Positions 47,440 through 57,957 of a DNA stretch of 64,000 bases are shown in pieces; within the stretch, counting starts at the first letter, position 1; each line of letters opens with the position of its first letter. The position numbers and the translations under genes were made by a program. The stretch is from the NCBI GenBank assembly GCA_036346375.1, contig CM070514.1:18256463-18320462 (forward strand). The letters are read 5' to 3'. The notes under the pieces were generated by a model. That model searched no databases. It was not told where the DNA came from and was given only the letters and a program-made list of their open reading frames with translations. This DNA comes from Guadua angustifolia. Its lineage: Eukaryota > Streptophyta > Magnoliopsida > Poales > Poaceae.

Positions 47440-48320
47440 CCGCGCAGATCTATTCTCATTTGTGCGCCCGGAAGAGAACAGAGAGAGGAGAGGAAGGAAG
47501 AGGAAGAGGGGGAAGAGAGAAGGAAGAAGGGAGATTCTGCATACGGTTTTGAGGTAAAATTTTGTTATTTTTGTTGTTTACTTTTCTTAGCGAAGAAATT
47601 ATGATATGTTAGAAATAGTTAGATCTAGAGCATTGTAGCGATAAATAGTGGTAGATTAGAAATAGTTTTAGATGTATGTTACGGATAAATGTAGGTAAAT
47701 TGATAGGTCATGACTAGTTCTAGTTTAGAAAATTTAGATATTTTTTGCGGATAGGAGTATATTGGTATATATTGAAGGAAATATAGTTACGAATGAGTAT
47801 TTTTTTAATATATAAGTACATCGATACGAATGTATATATTGTTAGCAATGAATTTTTACGGATAGGAGTATATCGGTACATATTGATGGAAATGTAATTT
47901 TTTTTACAGATATAACTACATCGATATGAATTATTAGGAATGTAGATGTTTTTTACGGTTAGATATATATTTTCGTACCATGTAGGTATAGTTATGTTAC
48001 GTCATAGTATTTTGTACGGAAGATAATTAATTCGTGGATGAATGAATGGATTATGAGATATGGCGTAACGAGTTCCATTTAGGATTTATTATGGAGATGG
48101 GGTTGTAATGCATGGTTTGGAGGTGCAGATCTAAGTAACATGCGGTATGTGGACGAAGTTTGAGTAGGCTCGAGGAGCACACATTTGGTTCCGTGTTGAA
48201 ATGGTTGTATTATACTTTTGGATGGAAGAAGACAAGTGTGAGTTGAAGGTATTTTGCCTATGTAGTGTCTTAAACGACACTATTCTTGGGAGTTAGTTGA
48301 GCTAAAGGGAACCGCATCGT
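47440..48320. other. MULE 5' subterminal non-coding DNA
   Basis: A purine-rich leader (47,470-47,540) is followed by AT-rich DNA with repeated phrases such as GGATAGGAGTATAT(T/C)GGTA (about 47,750 and 47,862). No gene; probably promoter and first intron of the transposase gene. Confidence 0.45.
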
Positions 48321-48329
48321 GGAGATCAT

Positions 48330-50766
48330 ATGTGAGGGGGGCAGAGCAACGGGGATGGAATCGAGTGCTTTTAGTGCGAGCATATGAGAGGGATGTTGCC
48401 CCCCAGCAGCAGTTGGACGCCGGTGAGTGTAGTCAGCCTCAAAATGAGCTCAGCTTCGGTGACACTGAAATTGGGGATCTAGCCATGAGCAACATGTTCA
48501 GCAAAGTGGTGAACAGGTTCAGTTTCGGGAGGATGATGAAAATGTTGGCCAAGAAGCGCGGGGACTGGTAGACGAAGGTGAGCAAATTGAGGAAATAACA
48601 GCTAGGATGGAAGAGGAAGACCGTGAGTCTGAGAGAAGCGAAGAGGAGGACACGATGAGTCGGATGAGGAAGATGGAGGAGGTGCAGAGCCGCTTGTGCA
48701 AATGAGTGGAGCCTGTGACAATTTAAAAATATGGTTGTCAATGAAATGAGGGAGATGCCTTGGCAGTACAGTGATAATGAGGTTAGGCATAACAGTATGT
48801 ACCCGACAAAAGAGGCTGTGCAGGATGCCGTGAAAGATTGGGCTCTATCATTAAGAAGGACTTTCAGGGTTAAGAAATCCACCCCAACCTGCTACGACGT
48901 GGTGTGTGAGATCCATGGGTGTCCGTGGAGAGTGCACGCGTACAAGCCCAAATGGGGCACCCATTGGATATGTTCGAAGGTTGAGCAGCATAAATGTATG
49001 ACTGAGGAAACAGTGATGGCTCATAGGAACCTATCATCCGGGTATGTCGCGAACATCATGTCTGCAGAGATAGTGGAGAACACGAGTTTTGAGCCCGTGC
49101 TATTATCCGAGCGATTGAGCAGATATCGATTACACAATTAGCTACGGGAAGGCGTGGAGGGCGGCGAAGGCACTAAAGCGAGGTTTGGGAAGTTTGAAGA
49201 CTCGTACCACAACCTCCCAAGACCGCTTCGGTTGTATTCAGGAAGAAATCACAGGACCTACTATGATTATCAAGATTGTCCATCGGACAAGTGGCCAACT
49301 AAAATGCATCCGAGGAGAGTGTTCTTCGCATTCGGCGCTTGCATTAAGGCATTACATCCTTTGTCATCCGTTGTTGTGCGTGGGCGGCACATTCTTGACC
49401 GAAATCTGAGAGGGCAAATCTTGGCAATTTGTGGGCGTCGATGGGAACAACCAGATTCTGCTGTTGCCTTTGCCTTCATAAGCGAGAACTACGAGAGTTG
49501 GATGTGGTTCCTCTGAAACACGAAGATCGGGGTGGTCAAAACTCGCCCAGTTGTCGTCTTTGCATAGATGACATCTTTGGGTTGCTTAGTGCTATCAACC
49601 ACCGCAAGCAGGGAAGATGAGCCATTCCGATGGCACGACTTGCGAGTCGATGGTGCATGAGGCATTTGGGTGCAAACTTTATAAGCAATTCAAGAACAAG
49701 CAAGCGATGAACATGTTCAAAATTGTGTAACTCCAACCGGGAGAGGAAGTTCGAACTCTGTGGAAAAATCTTGATGACGACAAGGAAACACAAGGAGCAA
49801 GCGAACAACGAGAGCACCGATGGAACACAAGAGCAGCGGAGCCTCTTTTCCCCCCGCCAGCAGAGGGCGAGACGACTAACCATAAATCGGAGGCAAAGGC
49901 CAATCAAATGTTTCTCGAATTTGGATCAAGCACGAACCGAAGAGAAGTGGTCAACGTTATATGACACACATGGTGCGGATCTGAGTGTGATGACCACTAA
50001 CTTTCTGAAGTTTACAACTAGGTAATGCGAGGGATGAGGTGTCTTCCATTGGTAGGAATTGTCGAGGAGTCTTTGAGGGTACAACCAAGTACTTTGTGGA
50101 CAGGGCATGCAATTCTTGAGATAGTAATGAGAGATGAGAAGTTCTTGTACTCTTCGATGATCACTAAATACATGGATGAGAAGGCTCGAAGGCCGCCAAA
50201 CATAGAGCTATCAAAGTTGGTGCACGTACACTGCGCCGAGGTGATCTGCAGGATAAAGGAAGGCGTGGAACCAACGGAGGGTTGTCACCAGAGTGCATCT
50301 TCTGGTGAGTGCAAATGCTTGTGCAATAAGCCATACCTTTTGCATAGGCCATGTTCTCATGTTATAGCTGCATGTGCTTTATTTGGAATGCAACTTTGGT
50401 ACATACCTATCTGAATATTACATGAAGGAAAGGGTGATGGCAACTTGGGGCGAGGAGCTTTATGGTTATGGTGTTGTGGGTTCGTTCACCACAACTCCTA
50501 GTGTTGATGAAAGGTTCTGGGTCCCTGATTTTGATGCGAGAAGAGGGAAAGCAGGGCGTCGAAGAACAAGGCGTATAAGAAATGACATGGTTGAGTCAGA
50601 AGCTGGCAAGCGCGTGAAGAAATGCTCATTGTGCAACCAACGAGGACATACGTTCAAGAATTGCGGAGCACAAAACGAAGAAGACGAAGGAGGAGATGGT
50701 CACCCGACGGTGGGGGAAGGATCGTCCTCTGCGAGGACTGCTGCAGGACCTCATCGCACCAGATGA
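48330..50766 (+). pseudogene. mudrA-like transposase, frameshifted
   Basis: Successive frames give the MULE transposase in order. First is an acidic N-terminus, then the MuDR-type DNA-binding region (48,731-49,141: MYPTKEAVQDAVKDWALSLR, CPWRVHAYKPKWGTHWIC). The MULE DDE domain follows (49,154 to about 49,700: FFAFGACIKALHPLS, LLCVGGTFL, AFAFISENYESWMWFL, CIDDIFGLLSAI). Then come KWSTLYDTHGADLSVMTTN, a SWIM zinc finger (about 50,310-50,370: CKCLCNKPYLLHRPCSH) and a CCHC knuckle (CSLCNQRGHTFKNC) near the end. Several frameshifts break it. The first catalytic Asp position of the family (V-D-G-T) reads V-G-G-T here. It would excise and insert the element if intact. Confidence 0.85.
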
Positions 50767-50985
50767 CAAGCAGTTTGCATTTAATCGATGTAACGTGTGT
50801 TGTATGAACTATACTTTGTACCTAGCTGTTGCGAGTGTTGTGGCTTCATAAATTGTTGTAATGAACTTCTCCATTTTTTATGTGTGTATCTGTTTCAATA
50901 TATTGTTGTCATGCTTGCGTACTTTTACGGACTCTTCTGTTTACATATGTGTTTCTGCTCTCACTTTCATTTTTTTAGATTGCAG
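50767..50985 (+). other. Spacer between mudrA-like and PMD genes
   Basis: T-rich, with no conserved frame. It ends with an acceptor-like TTTTTTAGATTGCAG directly before the PMD start region. Confidence 0.45.
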
Positions 50986-50986
50986 G

Positions 50987-53900
50987 TATGGCTCACCAGT
51001 AGGGAGATGACGAGTGGCCGTACGAGTTACTGGACCCGCACGTCGACCGTGGTCACCGTGCCCGCATAGCCACTGCTGTCCCAGATGACGGATGGGACCT
51101 CAGGTGCCGGGCGTCCTTCGACCTAGACCAGTTGCGCACACTGGACGCTCGATCCGCGTTGGATCCCCAGGTAACATACCAGTATTTAAATTTGTAAACA
51201 TGTTTGTTCTAGCACCGTGACTACCGCAGCACTGATATCAATTACATGTTTATGTTTCTTAGGCTTCGAGCATCAGGGCTGCTGCTGAAAGCATCTAGGC
51301 CCCCGTGTGGTTATGGTTTTGATAATTAATGACAATCACGCGAAAAAGACTAACAATGTTTGTGCAAGTAAGTTGGAAACAGGATAAACGTATTCCTCGA
51401 AAGATGCTGGATGGTTTCAAGTACTAAAATGGAAGGAATACGTGCAAAAGAAGCTAAAGAAGTGAAGGTATAAAAGTTAGAAGTATTTTCTAGCCCTCTC
51501 ACCGATCTCGGAGTTGGGAAAAGATCGGATTGTTTAGGATAGTAGCCGTACTATCAAGGGGGACTTGGTTTGGGCATTAAAACTTGAAAGTGCATTTTAA
51601 TATGGCTCATTAGTTCATCCGTAAAATTATGCATTCGAGAGAAAAATCAAAGTGTTGAAAAAAATTCGGAGGCCGGCACTACCGCTTGGTTCGGGCGGTA
51701 GTACGCAAGTGCGGTACTACGCACCACAGTTGGCGGTAGCTATATTCCAGTGAGGTGTGTTTTCGGGTCTCTCCCAGCCGGCACTACCGCATGGTCTTAG
51801 CGGTAGTACCGCGAATGCGGTACTACCGCACAATAGTTGGCGGTAGCCTTTTTTCGATCTGATTGATTTTCCGGTCGGTGAGTGCGGTATTATCAAGACC
51901 CATGGGTGATAGTACCGACCATATATAAAAACGCCAGAACGCTACGTGTCGGTCGATTATTGCTTATTATAGCCGTTATACATGATAAACAAGTACTACT
52001 AAGCCCCTAGAGGGGTAATAGTAGGCCTTGGCGCAAATTCAGGGTGAAGTGCATATAACGGCTAGTTTGTGTGGGGTGGGGTTGTAAATACCCCCCCACC
52101 TGTATGTAGGGCTGGTTGGTGACTCCATTGAATACTCTTGAGCCCTAGAAACACTCTCCACTCTCTTGTGCATTGAATTCTTGATTCTTGAGTTTTGGAG
52201 AGCAACAAGTGAGTGCATTGCATTTAGTGAGCCATATTGTGTGCACTCTTAAGTTTCAAGCCTACGTCAAGTTTGTTACTCTTGGAGGTTGCCGCCTCCT
52301 AGACGGCTTGGAGGCGTGAGGCTCCGGTGATCTTCACAAAGGAGGTTGTGTGAAGACCAGGACGGTTGTGAAGGCCTGGCTTCGCCTACCCGGGGCGGGA
52401 AGAGCTATCACTAGTGATCGGGGAAGGCTCAAGCGAGTGGAGCCGGCTTGAAGGAATTCAAGCTACCTCAACGTGGAGTAGGGGAGACCGGCAAGTCTCT
52501 CGAGACCACGGGAAAAATTCTCTTGTCCATTAATTGTGGTTTGCTTGTTCTCTACTCTCGTGAAATCCTAGAAATTTGATTCGTGTGTGCTACTTGCTTA
52601 GAAATAAATATACTTGCGTAGTGATATTATCTTGCGATCACTAAAATTGTTAAGTATTAAATTCGAGGAGGAAATAGCACTTGTTCTTAGCAATCACAAA
52701 ATTTGAATTTAGTAATAGAAAATTTTAGAAAAGCCTATTCACCCCCTCTAGGCTCATCCTCGATCTTCTGCCTCCCTACTTGGGATGGTGGACCTCTGGG
52801 ACACCGGTTCCTCTGACCGTCGCCGATCACCGCTCTGGTGGATCGGTGGAGGCCGGAGACACACACCTTCCATCTCCCTGTCGGGGAGATGGCGATCACT
52901 TTACAAGACGTCTCCTACCTCCTCGGCCTCCCGATCGCCGGTGCGGCTGTGGTGCCCCAGGACGTCTCCCCCCAGTGGCGGCCGCAGTTGCTGCAGAGGT
53001 TCGCGGGTGTACTACCACCTGCCGTGTACAGGACCTTCGACCACACGCACGGACCGACCTTGAGGTGGCTTATGCAGCCAGTGCGTAAGTAGCATTTGAA
53101 CTAAATTGTGTGCGTCTCGCTTGAAATAACAAGTGAGCTTTATGTTACAGCGTGAGCAGATCGTCGAGCCAGCGGACGACGAGAGGCTCGCCCGCCACCT
53201 GGAGGCGTACCTCCTGTGGCTCTTCGGCTGGACCATGTTCACGACGTCCCATGGGGATAGCGTGTCCACACACCGTGCGATTCGCGAGAGATCGCGGGCG
53301 CACCCCGGACGCCGTGCCACAAGTACTCGTGGGGCTCGGCGTCTTTGTCGCCACCTACGTGCACTCTGCGTCGGGTGTACACGGTTCACGAGGGCTCGAT
53401 CTTCGAGGATGTCCAATCTTTGCTTTCTGATTGTGGGCATATGAGAGGTTCCAGATCGGCCGCCCCAGATCGACCTGCGCACTGTGGTGGGCACGCAGCA
53501 AAGCGGTGACGTCGACGGTCTGACCATGGGCACCATCTGGTGCCTGCGATGGGTACGATATTGCAATCACGTGTTTGATATTTTTTGTTTAACTTTTCTG
53601 AGTACTAACGGTTACGTTCTATCGTGACTACAGCCTAGCTGGGCGCACCTGACTGTGTGGGTAGCCTACCCGCAGTTCGCCGCTGCGTTCGACCACCTCA
53701 CCGACGACCGCGTTCGCTGGACGCCGTACGCGGACGCAGAGCTGCAGCGCCGTGTGACGGGTGGCCTGTCCACCCTTTGCACACGAGACGCACAGTACTG
53801 GTTCACCCGTCGGTTCCTCGTGTTCGACGTCCACGTCGAGGGCTACGCTGTCCATCGTGTGATGAGGCAGTTTGGTCTACGACAGGTGTTCCCAGTACAC

Positions 53901-55029
53901 GACGTCCGTGCAGTCCCACCCGCGGCCCACTCGTAAGTTCCCTGTATTGATGTTTTTATAATTGTTACTGCGTAATGCTATCTAATAACGCTGTACTTAT
54001 TTTTCACCCACAGGCACAGTAGGAAGGGACAGCCTGCGACCACCCCCTGGTACGCACGTATGCTGCCTTGGGCTGAGGAGTGGGAGCACCCTCGACGCTT
54101 CTCGTCGAGGTGCGCCCACGACGTCTTGAGACATCGGCGTATCGCGAGTGGTACACTCCGGACTCGTGTGCATTTGGTGCGTGTCGACCCGATCCTCCTA
54201 GACACGTTCCGTGCAGGCGAACCGTACCCCTCCATATGGACTCGGTTCGGCACGCTTTGGTACGTTGCGTCATACCTTCGATATAATTTTTTGTGCTAAC
54301 TAATTCGTAATTTATTTTGCTAACTAATCCGTAATTTATTTTGCGGACCGACGTCCGCACTATCAAGCCTGAGGGCTTCGCGGCTTATACACAATCGGTG
54401 ACCACGGAGAGGACGTGACGAGAGAGGACGTCACCCTTTACGTCGGGAGGTGTCTGGACAGCTCGACACGCGCCCTCGAGCTGTCGGGGTCCGGCCTCCC
54501 TACCGTCCCGCAGGGCGTGCCGCTTAGCGGGGCCAGGGGTGCGCCAGGTACGTCTTCACACGGTCCCGCCCCGCAGCCTGCGAGAGGGCACGCTTCTGTA
54601 GCCGGTCAGGCTTTCGGTGAGTACTGAAATGCACTGTTCAAGTGTTACAATCGCGTATTACAATGCTCAAAATAATTCTTTATTTGGTACAGGCCCGCAG
54701 GCACACTTCTTCGCGCAAGACGATCCGACACGCCCCGGCGACTACGACGGCGAGGGCGATGCCCTGCATCAGAGGACTACCGTGATTACCTCTCCACGGA
54801 CGTCTTTGGGGTGGGGCATCATCATCACAACAGACGGAGCGCCACCACCGACGCAGCCTAGTTAGCGAAGACGGAGCGCCAAGCACCGACGCAGCTACTC
54901 GGCCCGCACGCGACGCCTCGGCTAGGCGCAGAGGCCCCACCGCGCGCCCACGCAGATTGGCGTACTCGCGGGACCGAGTTCGGAGGAGGAGGCCTCCCGA
55001 AGTGAGGCCGACAAAGAGTTTCTTTTGAT
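50987..55029 (+). pseudogene. Plant-mobile-domain (PMD) protein gene carried by the MULE
   Basis: Exon pieces in order. 50,990-51,170: LDPHVDRGHRARIA, LDQLRTLDARSALDPQ, then a GT donor. 51,264-51,298. After the LTR insert, 52,838-53,085: RWRPETHTFHLPVGEMAITL, LGLPIAGAAVVP. 53,150-53,270: DDERLARHLEAYLLWLFGW. 53,640-53,935: VWVAYPQFAAAFDHL, YAVHRVMRQFGLRQVFPV. 54,015-54,300 and a proline-rich tail to about 55,029. These are the hallmarks of the PMD fold found in MAIN/MAIL proteins and in many MULE and Gypsy transposons. Stops and frame changes occur (for example a TAG soon after the first ATG at 50,988). Its role in transposition is not settled; host PMD proteins act in silencing and genome stability. 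Confidence 0.78.
51300..52768 (+). mobile_element. Sirevirus-like solo LTR inside the PMD gene
   Basis: About 1.46 kb. It starts near TGTGGTTATGGTTTTGAT (51,306) and ends with TATTCACCCCCTCTAGGC (about 52,736-52,753) and CTCATCCTCGATCTT. This end parallels the end of the 12-kb element's LTR on the opposite strand. Only one LTR and no primer site are present, so it is a solo LTR. Edges are good to about 15 bases and no target duplication was recognised. It carries its own GCGGTAGTACCGC-type palindromes (51,660-51,850). No coding frame. Confidence 0.75.
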
Positions 55030-55174
55030 TTTATTATTGCCGGTATGTTATGTACTAAGTGTTTCATTTGAAATATGTTGCACTTGCATTTGTATTTTTT
55101 GTAAACTTAATCTTACGTACTTAGTTGTTCCTTTCATCAGCTAGACGCTTTGTCACACACCTAGCACCTTTACT

Positions 55175-55440
55175 CACTGGTAGCACCTTTACCACGAAGA
55201 CACGACAACAGACGCATAATGACTTTTTCGGTAGCGATGTGACTACTCATTGCTAGCGACTTTACCAAGTCGACACGACAACACACGCATAGCGGCTTTT
55301 CGGTAGCGATGTGACTACTCGCTGCTAGCAGCTTTACCAAGCTGACACGACAACACACGCAACAGCTTTTCCAGCGCGATGTGACTACTCGCTGCTAGCA
55401 GCTTTACCAGGCTGAGACGACAACACGCCATTAAATGACA
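55175..55440. repeat. Minisatellite, about four units of 60-70 bp
   Basis: Unit core GATGTGACTACTCGCTGCTA followed by GC(A/G)GCTTTACCA(A/C)G and ACACGACAACACACGC, seen from about 55,175, 55,250, 55,320 and 55,380. It lies between the PMD and GRF gene remnants. Later ATGACAACACGCTGCA repeats continue to 55,490. Confidence 0.8.
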
Positions 55441-55573
55441 ACACGCTGCAACACGCCATGAAATGACAACACGCTGCACACGCTGCAGCAAGAGCTGTAA
55501 TTGTGTCGAGTAACCCCTCACCACCACTATAAAACAGGTCCGAGGGGTAGACATCCAACACAGCCAAACCACA

Positions 55574-56020
55574 ATGTCGTTCTACCGTCGCCTCTTGAGA
55601 AGCGAGGTCATCCCCCAATATCCGGATGCGAAGAGCATCGACGCCGAGTTCTGCGGAGTTGCCCGACCCAAATGCGATCGCAACCTACCGGCGAAGATGA
55701 TGCAATCTACACATGGAGAGACGGCCGCCGCCACCATCATGTTGTGGCCGCACCTCACGAGGTAAAACTCTGGTGTCCGCCTGTCTACAGGTAACACTAC
55801 CATCTCATGCATCGTTCTTTCTTTTCTCGGCAACGACCGGTGTTGCTTCTTCCAATGGATCGACGGGCCGAACGACGTGATCATTTAATTTCTCTACAAG
55901 CGCCACGACGCCTACCCCGCTTCGCCCGAGAACTTCACCCGGTGGGAGAGGCCGCCAGATATGTCCTTTTCTAGATCGGCGAGCTCGGGGCGGTGTGCAA
56001 GGGCCAAACCAATCGGTGAG
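55574..56020 (+). pseudogene. GRF-type zinc-finger protein carried by the MULE
   Basis: The frame MSFYRRLLRSEVIPQYP opens the gene at 55,574. CGVARPKCDRNLPAKMMQST follows, then after an intron-like break RCCFFQWIDGPNDV (about 55,840-55,880) and ENFTRWERPPDMSF. The spacing of C-x-x-x-x-x-C, H/T-A-A and CCFFQW residues is that of GRF zinc fingers often found as extra genes in plant transposons. Such domains bind single-stranded nucleic acid in other proteins. Frameshifts and a stop near 55,973 break it. Confidence 0.6.
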
Positions 56021-57110
56021 TTTCATGCGTCATACTCTTGTTAAACTCACAAATTAGTAGTTCTAAACAGTTCATCGCACACGGGAGTTCAAAAGGACAC
56101 TTGCGAATGTGGTCAAGTCAACGGAGGAACCTCCTCGGGGCACCCAAAGCCCCGACGCGTTTGCGTACATGGCACGGAGGCGATGGTTGATACCGCCACG
56201 GTGATCTAGCGGACCGGAGATTCTACCGGTGCCCTTGGCGAGGATGAGCGGTCTTGGTACTTCAACTGGGTGGACAGGAGACGTACCACCCACATCTCAT
56301 GCTTCTGTATGGGATAAGCGGGGAGCAACCCTCTCCGTGGTGCCACTACCGCCCGAAAATCCAAACCCGAATCGCCACGGTGTTATGCAACGACCAAAGC
56401 GGGCATCTTGTATTGATTGCAGGCACGCTTCGGTTGTTCAAGGATAAGCCCAACACAAAGCTCTGCACCATATAGTGGAGTGCGAAATAAACAGAGCAGG
56501 CGTCTCGCATGTCTCCGCCAACGCCAACACAAGAAGTCAGGAGAGGTTCCTCTTCTCAAGAAGAAGGGACAAGGGAAGCAAGCGGCCGAGGTCCATAACA
56601 CGCAACAAATCCTTGACTCGTTATGCAGACCATCCGGAACCGGGTGGTATTAACATAGGGGACGCTAGGAATCGGGATGACATGCCCATATGGGAGGGCA
56701 GAAATCCACATAAACAACAACCAAAATTTAAGTCTTATACACCGAGACGCACGGCATAGGCCACCCAATCGGCGGCATTTGGGAGCATCGCGGAACCCCA
56801 TGGAGTTCTTTCATAGTAGGGATTGAGCGGTGTCCGAGGACAAATCGCAAAATTAGAGCAGGTCGGGTAATATGCGAAAATGTATGACATCATTCGGTTG
56901 TACCGGATAGGCGAACGATCATTTGTTCCACCATGATGAGCGATGCTTTCGATAGTTAGTTAAATCCTTTGTTGTAATGCCCTTGTAATATCATCTAATA
57001 TATTGCTTATTTTATCATATGAACTTTTCGTGTATGTGCCCTTATATATGTATTGTTTTAATTTTAAAAATTCCTCATATCTTAAAATAATTTGAAATTT
57101 TTATGGTAAT
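56021..57110 (+). other. MULE region downstream of the GRF remnant
   Basis: Several short + strand frames (56,229-56,447, 56,417-56,653, 56,475-56,759) may be broken C-terminal exons (for example RDDMPIWEGRNPHKQQPKFK), but no family is recognised. 56,940-57,110 is AT-rich. Confidence 0.3.
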
Positions 57111-57149
57111 ATCATCGATATATCAGGAACCTCCATAAAGAGTTTCAAA

Positions 57150-57540
57150 ATTTTTCGACGTCGTAAAAGTTTTCATGGTTTCGTGGCGCAAGTGTTTTTC
57201 CGATTTTAGCAACAAAATGCCGAGGCAACGTCGACTATCTCGCCCATACGTAAGTGGTAGCCCGCATTGCGTGAGGGCCACCCTTAATTTTTTCGTAGAT
57301 TTTTGGACCATGTCCGACCTGTCCTTGAGACTCGAAAACCCTAAGTGGCCACGATTACGCTGCTTGCGTGCGAAAGTGCCTTTTTCGATTTTGGTAACAA
57401 AATTTGGGCCAACGTCCGACCATCTCGCAAGATCAAGTGGTATGCCACGCTGCGTGAGGCCGCCGTGCTTTTTTTCCGTCATTTTTACGCCATATTCGGC
57501 GGACCTTACGAGGCTACGAAAACCCTAAGTAAAATGCGTA
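57150..57540. repeat. Two-copy internal repeat of the MULE right side
   Basis: A block with GTGTTTTTCCGATTTTAGCA, CGTCGACTATCTCGC and GCATTGCGTGAGGGCCACC (about 57,188-57,285) recurs in diverged form at about 57,365-57,470 (TTTTTCGATTTTGGTA, CCGACCATCTCGC, GCTGCGTGAGGCCGCC). The frames here are repeat-driven and not coding. Confidence 0.7.
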
Positions 57541-57699
57541 TCACTAACTAAATAAAATAAATTTTTCCGATTCATTACAGACAATTATGTACAACCAATT
57601 TACAACAAAATTGTCAACAAAAATATTAAATACAAAAATTCAGTATTCTTGTAGCACGTTAAATGCGATGCGACACGACCTCTTCTAGCACTTTTCGCC

Positions 57700-57957
57700 G
57701 GCGACGACCTCTTGTAGCACTTTCGTCAGGCGACAGCGAGTTCCTCGCTTCGTCAGACGCTCGACGGCGTCTTGACGACGCCGTTCGGTTTACAGACGTT
57801 ATTGCATCTTGACAGAGGCCACGTCGGCCGCACTGCCGCCGTGTATTTTTCTATTTAGGTTCGTCGCACGTCCAACGTCACGATGAGATATATTCTGAAA
57901 ATTTTTTTTCGTGGAATATTTTGAAATTCAATAAAAATGTATTATTAAAAAAAAATT
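57700..57957. repeat. MULE right terminal inverted repeat
   Basis: Inverse partner of 47,101-47,360, more decayed in its hairpin (GTCGCACGTCCAACGTCACGA). Confidence 0.85.

Larger units (their letters stand above)
47101..57957 (+). mobile_element. Mutator-like element with long TIRs and three gene remnants
   Basis: About 10.9 kb. The terminal inverted repeats are about 260 bases (47,101-47,360 and 57,700-57,957) and start G(G/A)ATTTTTTTTAATAATAC; both include AAATAGAAAAATACACGGCGGC. The flanks rejoin into continuous long-LTR sequence when compared with the empty sites at 3820-3850 and 6930-6960, which proves the insertion. A clear 9-bp target duplication is not visible. Cargo on the + strand: mudrA-like transposase, plant-mobile-domain gene, GRF zinc-finger gene. 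PMD genes are known passengers of plant MULEs. Confidence 0.85.

Noticed and set aside
53133..53570. Several + and - strand frames as separate small genes
   Set aside because: Only the frame reading RLARHLEAYLLWLFGW fits the PMD family; the others are shadows in GC-rich DNA.
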